This document shows positions 1-3,986 of a DNA stretch of 5,770 nucleotides, piece after piece. The notes under the pieces are model-generated. The model did not search any database, was not told where the DNA came from, and was given only the letters and a program-made list of their open reading frames with translations. Within the stretch, counting starts at the first letter, position 1, and each line of letters opens with the position of its first letter. A program made the translations under genes and the position numbers. This DNA is from Methanofollis sp. (GTDB lineage Archaea; Halobacteriota; Methanomicrobia; Methanomicrobiales; Methanofollaceae): contig JAQVHG010000149.1 of NCBI GenBank assembly GCA_028696365.1, positions 1-5,770 of the forward strand, in the 5' to 3' direction.

Positions 1-127
1 CCTGCGCGGTGGTGTGGGAAGGCATGAATGCATGGATCCGCAACGAAAATGGGAAGATTTCCTCACTATATCTACTGTTATCTTCTGAGAAGGGGAGGCC
101 TGGAGAGTTTTGGGATGATCTCCATGT

Positions 128-166
128 ATGCTTGAACCCGGTGGTTCATGCCGGATTCTACAGAGC
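128..166 (+). repeat. Hairpin-forming dispersed repeat, copy 1
   Basis: This 39-nt segment matches the minus strand of 2759-2796 at 35 of 39 aligned positions, including a one-base gap. The first part folds as a hairpin: G130-C131 pair with G150-C151, T132 opposes T149, then 133-138 pair with 143-148 (TGAACC with GGTTCA) around a four-base loop. The 3' part, GATTCTACAGAGC at 154-166, is identical in both copies. The one-base difference lies in the loop and would break any reading frame, so this is a DNA or RNA element and not coding. Its family and function are unknown to me. Confidence 0.75.
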
Positions 167-202
167 AGGGTTTTGGTATCAGTTATTGCCTGGAACACTA
201 CC

Positions 203-209
203 AAAAAAA
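203..209 (-). terminator. Oligo-T terminator after the cis-prenyltransferase gene
   Basis: Seven consecutive A residues on the plus strand read as seven T residues on the minus strand, starting eight bases after the TGA stop at 219-217. Archaeal RNA polymerase terminates intrinsically at short U-runs without needing a hairpin. The position at the end of the polX operon fits a terminator. It is a prediction from position and composition only. Confidence 0.6.
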
Positions 210-216
210 GAGGGGC

Positions 217-807
217 TCATGACCCGAACCGGCGTGCCCTGGATTGGTAATCCCTGAGCGCCCTGAGAAAGTCCACTTTTCTGAACCATTTCCAGTTCAC
301 ATCAAGGAAGAAGAGTTCTGAGTAGACAGACTGCCAGATGAGAAAGTCGGTGAGATAGTTGCCGCCGGTCTTGATCACCAGGTCTGGCATACAGGTGAAG
401 GTAAGGTGGCGTTCGATCGTCTCCTCATCGATCTCATTTGGGTCGACCCCTTCCTGGGCGATCTCCCTGATACATGCAGTGATCTCTTCACGTCCGCTCA
501 TCCCCACTGCGACGGTCACCTCCATCCCCTCTCCGATCGTCTCGACGGTGTCTCCATAGTGGAGGTTGAGGTTGGCGATCTCTCCGATCGATCGGATCGT
601 CGGGAGACACTCTCTGATCTGTTTAGTTTGGTCGGTGGAGATATGGAAGGTCGTCCCTTGGATCCCGACCTCTCGACACCACTCGGTTGCCTCGACGATC
701 TTCCCTGGCGCTTCGAGCATGTCCTCTCCGGTGATCATGAAGCAGACCTGTTCGGGGAGTCTCTTCAGGTTCCTGAGAAGGATTCGTTCGTAAAGCCACC
801 GGATCAT
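217..807 (-). CDS. cis-prenyltransferase (UppS family) protein, probably a non-catalytic subunit
   Basis: This 196-residue protein belongs to the undecaprenyl diphosphate synthase family, which extends polyprenyl diphosphates to make lipid sugar carriers (in archaea, dolichol-type glycosylation carriers). Family features are SGREEI near 104-109, PDLVIKTGG at 141-149, a DFLIWQ-x-x-Y-SEL-FF-x-DV-x-W stretch at 154-172, and the C-terminal R-F-G at 193-195. Oddly, the catalytic DGNRR-type motif near the N-terminus is replaced by ITGED (25-29), so the essential Asp is Thr by eye alignment. The usual R-T-G-G-E-x-R-x-S reads K-T-G-G-N-Y-L-T-D, one residue shorter and without its second Arg. This pattern resembles the NgBR/Nus1-type accessory subunits of heteromeric cis-prenyltransferases, so an active partner should be encoded elsewhere. 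The ATG at 807 is chosen because it overlaps the polX stop as ATGA and has a GGAG eight bases upstream; an in-frame ATG at 870 lies inside polX. The protein begins with a basic amphipathic stretch (WLYERILLRNLKRL). Confidence 0.88.
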   Translation of the reverse strand: MIRWLYERILLRNLKRLPEQVCFMITGEDMLEAPGKIVEATEWCREVGIQGTTFHISTDQTKQIRECLPTIRSIGEIANLNLHYGDTVETIGEGMEVTVAVGMSGREEITACIREIAQEGVDPNEIDEETIERHLTFTCMPDLVIKTGGNYLTDFLIWQSVYSELFFLDVNWKWFRKVDFLRALRDYQSRARRFGS

Positions 808-2495
808 CTGCACCACTCCATCAGGTCTACAAGAGACCAGGTATTGACGATGGCACTGGCCCCGCACCACCCCCGGCGTGCAAGGGTGACCCCGTGCCTG
901 ATATGTGTGAGTTCATAGGGGGCGTGGGCATCAGTTCCGATTGCAAGTTTCACGTCCCTCTCTTGGGCCTGCTTAATATAAATATCATCTAGGTCGAGGC
1001 GGCTGGGAGAGGCGTTGATTTCGAGGGCTGTTCCATTCTCGGCGGCGGCATCGATGACCCTTTCCATGTCAAGGGCGATCGGTGGCCGGCGGCCGAGGAT
1101 CCGCCCTGTGGGGTGGCCGATGATATCGACATGCTCCTTCTCGATTGCAGTGATCACCCGCCGTGTCATCACGTCCTTGTCCTGACTGAATCCAGAGTGA
1201 ACTGAGGCGATGACCAGGTCACAGTCTTGCAGCACCCTGTCAGGGAGAGCAAGCCTTCCGTCGGCAAGGATGTCCACCTCGATCCCGGCAAGGAGGGTGC
1301 ACTCTGATCCAGAGGTGCGGTTCACCTCCTTGATCGCCTGGTGCTGACGGGCAAGTCGGTCTGCGTCGAGGCCGTGGGCGATCCCGAGGCTTGCCGAGTG
1401 GTCACTGACCAGGATATATTCATAGCCCATCGATCCCCCAGCCAGTGCGATCTTGTCCAGGCTCATCGAACCGTCGCTCCACTCAGAGTGGAGATGGAGG
1501 TCGCCTCTGATCTCGTGCGCCTCCACCAGTGAGGGGAGGGGTCCGGCGAGGGCCAGGTCCACCTCCCCATGGTCTTCACGCAGTTCAGGAGGGACCGGGC
1601 TCATGCCAAGTGCTGTGAAGATCTCGTCTTCGGTCCTGAAAATCATGAGTTCACCGGTCGTCTGGTCGGTTAGGCCGTACTCGTTGAGGCGCATGCCTAG
1701 GGTCCGGGCAACTTCCCTGAGTCTGATGTTGAAGGCCTTCGAACCGGTGAGGTACAGGAGCATTGCCCCGAGGTCTCTGGATGTCGAAAACCTGACGTCG
1801 ACTCGTTTCTGATCGATCTTGACCGAGATCTTCTTCTCTCCGGCGTCGATCACCTCGTCGGCGATCCCGGTCAGGACTGGGACGGTCTCTGCGGCTGGAG
1901 CAAGAGTGACGATGTCGATGTCGCCGATGGTGGACCGGCCGCGCCGCAGGCTTCGAGCCACCCATGCTTTCCCAGGTATGGCCGAGAGCACCATCTCTGC
2001 TAGGCGCTCGGCCTCGGTTACTCTCATCCGTGTGGAGGCGTTCTTGGCGGCACCGATCGCCCTGAGGATCTCCTCCTCCTTCTTCTTGCCAAATCCCTTG
2101 AGTGTCCTGATCTGGTGTGTCCGTGCGGCGGCCTCGAGGTCGTCGGTCCCTATGACCCCGAGTTCTTTCCAGAGCCTGCGGACAGTCTTGGGACCGACAC
2201 CCTGGAGGTCGAGGAGAGCAGGGAGCCCGGGGGGTGTCGCCTCGCGAAGATGCACCAGTTCCTGGCAGGTGCCGGTCGCGACGATCTCTGCGACCTTCCC
2301 TGCGATCGCCTTCCCTATCCCAGGAAGTGCCTCGAGTTCGTCTTTGCCCATCCCCTCAACCGGTCGGCTGAGGTGTCTCACCGTCTCTGCGGCCCTGGCA
2401 TAGGCCCGCACCTTGAATGGGTTCTCGCCGTGGACCTCAAGGAGATCGCTGATCTCAGCAAGCACCTCTGCGACCGCCCGGTTGGTCACGTCCAT
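804..2495 (-). CDS. polX: Family X DNA polymerase with C-terminal PHP phosphoesterase domain (PolX)
   Basis: This 563-residue protein has the size and architecture of bacterial/archaeal PolX, a gap-filling base-excision-repair polymerase with a metal-dependent PHP nuclease. Residues 1-80 form the 8-kDa domain with a helix-hairpin-helix (LPGIGKAIAGKV, 57-68); K67 aligns with the Pol beta lyase lysine. Further HhH motifs lie at 97-109 and 132-144. The palm carries GDIDI (191-195, Asp192 and Asp194) and RVDVRF (231-236, Asp233), the three expected catalytic aspartates, followed by LTGSK (249-253) and RLNEYGL (269-275). The PHP domain (about 329-563) retains HLH 334-336, SDH 364-366, GIEVD 404-408, SVH 431-433, GHPTGR 460-465 and TDAH 521-524, so the nuclease looks intact. 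One oddity is that the usual AGS-x-RRG reads ARSLRRG (180-186), replacing the glycine of the triphosphate-binding GS motif with Arg181. The start ATG lacks a Shine-Dalgarno but sits about 26 bases from a TATA box, which supports a leaderless mRNA. It is the first gene of the operon. Confidence 0.96.
   Translation of the reverse strand: MDVTNRAVAEVLAEISDLLEVHGENPFKVRAYARAAETVRHLSRPVEGMGKDELEALPGIGKAIAGKVAEIVATGTCQELVHLREATPPGLPALLDLQGVGPKTVRRLWKELGVIGTDDLEAAARTHQIRTLKGFGKKKEEEILRAIGAAKNASTRMRVTEAERLAEMVLSAIPGKAWVARSLRRGRSTIGDIDIVTLAPAAETVPVLTGIADEVIDAGEKKISVKIDQKRVDVRFSTSRDLGAMLLYLTGSKAFNIRLREVARTLGMRLNEYGLTDQTTGELMIFRTEDEIFTALGMSPVPPELREDHGEVDLALAGPLPSLVEAHEIRGDLHLHSEWSDGSMSLDKIALAGGSMGYEYILVSDHSASLGIAHGLDADRLARQHQAIKEVNRTSGSECTLLAGIEVDILADGRLALPDRVLQDCDLVIASVHSGFSQDKDVMTRRVITAIEKEHVDIIGHPTGRILGRRPPIALDMERVIDAAAENGTALEINASPSRLDLDDIYIKQAQERDVKLAIGTDAHAPYELTHIRHGVTLARRGWCGASAIVNTWSLVDLMEWCR
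816..819 (-). promoter_or_regulatory. Ribosome binding site for the cis-prenyltransferase gene
   Basis: GGAG is read on the minus strand, eight bases before the ATG at 807, inside the last codons of polX. Together with the ATGA overlap it decides the start codon and indicates translational coupling of the two genes. Confidence 0.7.
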
Positions 2496-2516
2496 GTATG
2501 GGGAGTCGTGTCCTGG

Positions 2517-2526
2517 ATATATATAA
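2517..2526 (-). promoter_or_regulatory. TATA box of the polX operon
   Basis: The minus strand reads TTATATATAT, close to the archaeal TATA consensus. Its centre lies about 26 bases upstream of the polX ATG, so the expected transcription start falls at or within a base or two of the A of the start codon. That geometry, and the lack of any GGAG-type site before the ATG, points to a leaderless transcript and supports the annotated start. Confidence 0.75.
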
Positions 2527-2758
2527 TCGGTGCGGAGTTCAGGAGGAATTACTCAGGTTCGAGGAGATATTCATCTCATGAGAGTTTTGGGACATACTCT
2601 TGATCAATCATCTGGACCGAGACGCTTTCATGCCAATCCTCTGCCTCCTCCAGTACAGTGGCCACCACAGAGATCCGGGGACGTCGACCCTGGTGCGAGT
2701 GACGGAGGGAGGTGGACTGATCAGACATGCTGCCCAAAGAAAAAAAATAAAGAGTGGG

Positions 2759-2796
2759 GCTCTGTAGAATCGGGCATGAACTCTGGGTTCAAGCAT
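2759..2796 (-). repeat. Hairpin-forming dispersed repeat, copy 2 (inverted)
   Basis: Read on the minus strand, this matches 128-166 at 35 of 39 aligned positions. The hairpin is kept: G2794-C2793 pair with G2775-C2774, a T-T mismatch follows as in copy 1, then 2791-2787 pair with 2781-2777 around a five-base loop. GATTCTACAGAGC follows at 2771-2759. Beyond it the minus strand becomes T-rich (eight T residues at 2747-2740), giving a terminator-like look, but no minus-strand gene lies upstream for it to terminate. The copy points towards the polX operon, as copy 1 does from the other side. Confidence 0.75.
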
Positions 2797-2896
2797 GCGG
2801 GATGAAAATTCTTGTTGGTCTCTAGTGAGTGGATCCTTGTTCCCTCTTCGGAGCAGGACACTACATAGGATCATCACTTCATTGCCGCCCCCGCCT

Positions 2897-2969
2897 ATCC
2901 TCGCCATGGGGGGTTCGGGGGGCTTGGCCGCCCCCCGAACCTCCCCGCTGATGAAGATTGGCGGAGGAT
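2897..2969. repeat. GC-rich long palindrome (REP-like), copy 1
   Basis: A perfect 12-bp stem, GGTTCGGGGGGC at 2912-2923 with its complement at 2930-2941, closes a six-base loop (ttggcc). It extends through one G-T wobble to 2908/2945, giving about 16 pairs. Outer arms ATCCTCGCCA (2897-2906) and TGGCGGAGGAT (2959-2969) are also complementary apart from one extra G, so the whole segment could form a two-tier hairpin. A further AGGAT-tgt-ATCCT hairpin (2965-2977) overlaps the right arm and could compete with it. The core is shared with 3021-3049. Confidence 0.75.
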
Positions 2970-3020
2970 TGTATCCTGTTTTCATGATCTTAACTCTATC
3001 TTCCCATCCCCATCGCCATC

Positions 3021-3049
3021 CCGGGGGTTCGGGGGCAGCGCCCCCGGAC
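3021..3049. repeat. GC-rich palindrome (REP-like), copy 2
   Basis: GTTCGGGGGC (3027-3036) pairs with GCCCCCGGAC (3040-3049) around an AGC loop, ten pairs including one G-T wobble. The left arm GGGGGTTCGGGGG is the same as in the palindrome at 2908-2945, and TCGCCAT precedes both (2901-2907 and 3013-3019), so the two are diverged members of one repeat family about 110 bp apart in the same orientation. No poly-T follows, so a simple terminator role is not indicated. Confidence 0.7.
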
Positions 3050-3250
3050 AAAGAGGTAGGAAGGCGGGTGACACACGTCTCCCCGACACACAAGAGGTGA
3101 GGATTTCTACAAACCCAGAAAATCTTTGATTGTCGAGCAAACCCCGTCACGAGGATCTCTAATGAACCTCAGGCAATTCATTTCACCTCATTGGCACATT
3201 TCCAGAACAGAGTCTCTCCTGGACTGATCTTCGATAGCCCCTGGATATGA

Positions 3251-3273
3251 GCAGGACCATTGCATCCTGCAGG
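3251..3273. promoter_or_regulatory. Candidate operator upstream of the iron operon
   Basis: GCAGGA (3251-3256) and TCCTGC (3265-3270) form a 6-bp inverted repeat with an 8-bp spacer. The right half is also the left part of the perfect palindrome CCTGCAGG (3266-3273), so the half-site is nearly repeated a third time. It lies about 42-64 bases before the regulator ATG, just upstream of where a TATA box would sit. Binding by the adjacent DtxR-type protein is plausible, but the sequence does not match the classical DtxR/IdeR box. Confidence 0.35.
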
Positions 3274-3278
3274 GAAGC

Positions 3279-3311
3279 AAATCCATAAGACTGCAGACCC
3301 CAGAAAATATA
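3279..3311 (+). promoter_or_regulatory. Possible promoter of the dtxR-feoA/feoB operon
   Basis: Two AT-rich TATA-like stretches precede the regulator. A weak one, CCATAAG (3283-3289), lies about 29 bases before the ATG and would give a leaderless mRNA. A better match, AAAATATAAG (3304-3313), abuts the ATG and would place the transcription start inside the reading frame, which conflicts with the annotated start. No Shine-Dalgarno precedes the ATG, so the leaderless option is favoured, with low confidence. Confidence 0.35.
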
Positions 3312-3314
3312 AGC

Positions 3315-3986
3315 ATGAATTCTTCCGTCCGGGAAGACTGTCTAGAGGCAGTTCTCACACTGATGCAGGAGCATCGGCGCCCTGTCACCGAGAAAGAGAT
3401 CGGCGACTCGGTAGTGGCGGATTCATCGGAGGTCACGACTGTAGTCCAGGCGCTGACTGAGGAAGGGTACCTCAGAAAAGAGGACGGCGGGTATCTGCTG
3501 ACCTCTCCTGGAAAAAATGCCGCGGGGGCCGTGCTGAGAAAGCACCGGGTACTGGAGTGTTTTCTTCATGAGATGCTCGGGATGGACATCGGTGCCGCTT
3601 CGAAAGAGGCCTGTGTCCTTGAACACGCCGTTTCAGACGAGGCCATCGACCGCCTTTCCTCATATATCGATCAGGATGGCGATCTCCCGCGGGAGCGTCG
3701 GGGACTACGGCACCGGCGCGGTCACCTGGCCAACTGCCCGGAGGGTGCCATGCCCAATGGACACCGCCCTCTTCTAGACTGCTCGGAGGGGGAAACCTCG
3801 AAAGTCGCCGTGATCCAGTGCCTAGGTCGGAATAGGCGGCTCATGGATCTTGGACTCATACCAGGACGTGAGATCACGGTCCGGCGTAAACTCCATAACA
3901 ACGCCCTTGTGGTCAGGGTGATGGGCGCCGATATCGCCCTCTCCCCTGAAGTCGCTTCGACCATTTTTGTGGAGAGAACTGGATGA
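3315..3986 (+). CDS. DtxR-family metal-dependent regulator fused to a C-terminal FeoA domain
   Basis: This 223-residue protein probably senses Fe(II) and represses iron uptake genes. Residues 4-63 form a winged helix (REDCLEAVL, then VTEKEIGDSV through LTEEGYL, and a GGYLLTSPG wing). Residues 70-120 match the DtxR dimerization and metal domain: KHRVLE (H77, E81) and EACVLEHAVSDEAIDRL (C100, E103, H104). Aligned by eye to DtxR, the ligands corresponding to H79, E83, C102, E105 and H106 are kept; M10 is Asp (D8, as in MntR) and H98 is Ser96. Cys rather than Glu at C100 favours iron over manganese. Residues 121-150 are an Arg/His-rich linker. Residues 153-220 are a FeoA SH3-like domain (RLMDLGLIPGREITVRRK, then ADIALSPEVASTIFV). 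The stop overlaps the feoB start by ATGA, so the FeoA domain may also serve FeoB. The ATG at 3315 keeps the whole N-terminal helix; no Shine-Dalgarno is seen. The usual SH3 tail of DtxR-type proteins is itself FeoA-like, so the separate FeoA role is inference. Confidence 0.88.
   Translation: MNSSVREDCLEAVLTLMQEHRRPVTEKEIGDSVVADSSEVTTVVQALTEEGYLRKEDGGYLLTSPGKNAAGAVLRKHRVLECFLHEMLGMDIGAASKEACVLEHAVSDEAIDRLSSYIDQDGDLPRERRGLRHRRGHLANCPEGAMPNGHRPLLDCSEGETSKVAVIQCLGRNRRLMDLGLIPGREITVRRKLHNNALVVRVMGADIALSPEVASTIFVERTG
3971..3974 (+). promoter_or_regulatory. Ribosome binding site for feoB
   Basis: GGAG lies eight bases before the feoB ATG, inside the last codons of the regulator gene. It fixes the feoB start and, with the ATGA overlap, indicates translational coupling. 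Confidence 0.75.

Larger units (their letters stand above)
1..216. other. Non-coding stretch beyond the polX operon
   Basis: I see no supportable gene here. An open frame can be read across 9-257 on the plus strand, but it runs through a dispersed DNA repeat and into the 3' end of the minus-strand gene, has no domain signature and no ribosome binding site. What the stretch holds is one copy of a hairpin repeat (128-166) and an oligo-T tract read on the minus strand (209-203). A gene entirely to the left of the window cannot be judged. Confidence 0.6.
2496..3314. other. Divergent intergenic region without a supportable gene
   Basis: About 820 bp separate the two divergent operons. Open frames exist on both strands (for example 2608-3150 minus and 2795-3100 plus), but their translations are Pro/Gly/Arg-rich readings of the GC palindromes and of the hairpin repeat, with no domain or start signal. 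The region holds the polX TATA box at its left end, the inverted hairpin repeat at 2759-2796 with an adjoining A8 tract at 2740-2747, two related GC-rich palindromes at 2897-2969 and 3021-3049, and about 260 bp of less repetitive sequence before the iron operon that includes small inverted repeats. Confidence 0.7.

Noticed and set aside
9..257. An 82-codon plus-strand open frame
   Set aside because: It crosses the hairpin repeat and the 3' end of the minus-strand gene, has no ribosome binding site or domain, and the repeat copies differ by a one-base indel.
808..870. An upstream in-frame ATG at 870 for the prenyltransferase gene
   Set aside because: It would add 21 residues lying inside the polX C-terminus; the ATG at 807 has a GGAG and the ATGA overlap, and gives the normal family N-terminus.
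406..918. A 170-codon plus-strand open frame antisense to the prenyltransferase and polX
   Set aside because: The minus-strand frames have clear family motifs; this one is a Asp/Leu/Ser-rich shadow.
103..2592. Exact 13-bp direct repeat GAGAGTTTTGGGA at 103-115 and 2580-2592
   Set aside because: The match does not extend on either side and one such match is not unexpected by chance in a window of this size.
2736..2796. Hairpin repeat copy 2 plus T8 tract as a minus-strand terminator
   Set aside because: No minus-strand gene is visible upstream of it, and copy 1 lacks an equally strong T tract, so it is listed as a repeat only.
2795..3100. A 101-codon plus-strand open frame over the palindromes
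   Set aside because: Same palindromic DNA read on the other strand; low-complexity product with no start signal.
2608..3150. A 180-codon minus-strand open frame in the intergenic region
   Set aside because: The translation is a Pro/Gly/Arg-rich reading through GC palindromes and the hairpin repeat, which explains its length; no start signal or family resemblance.
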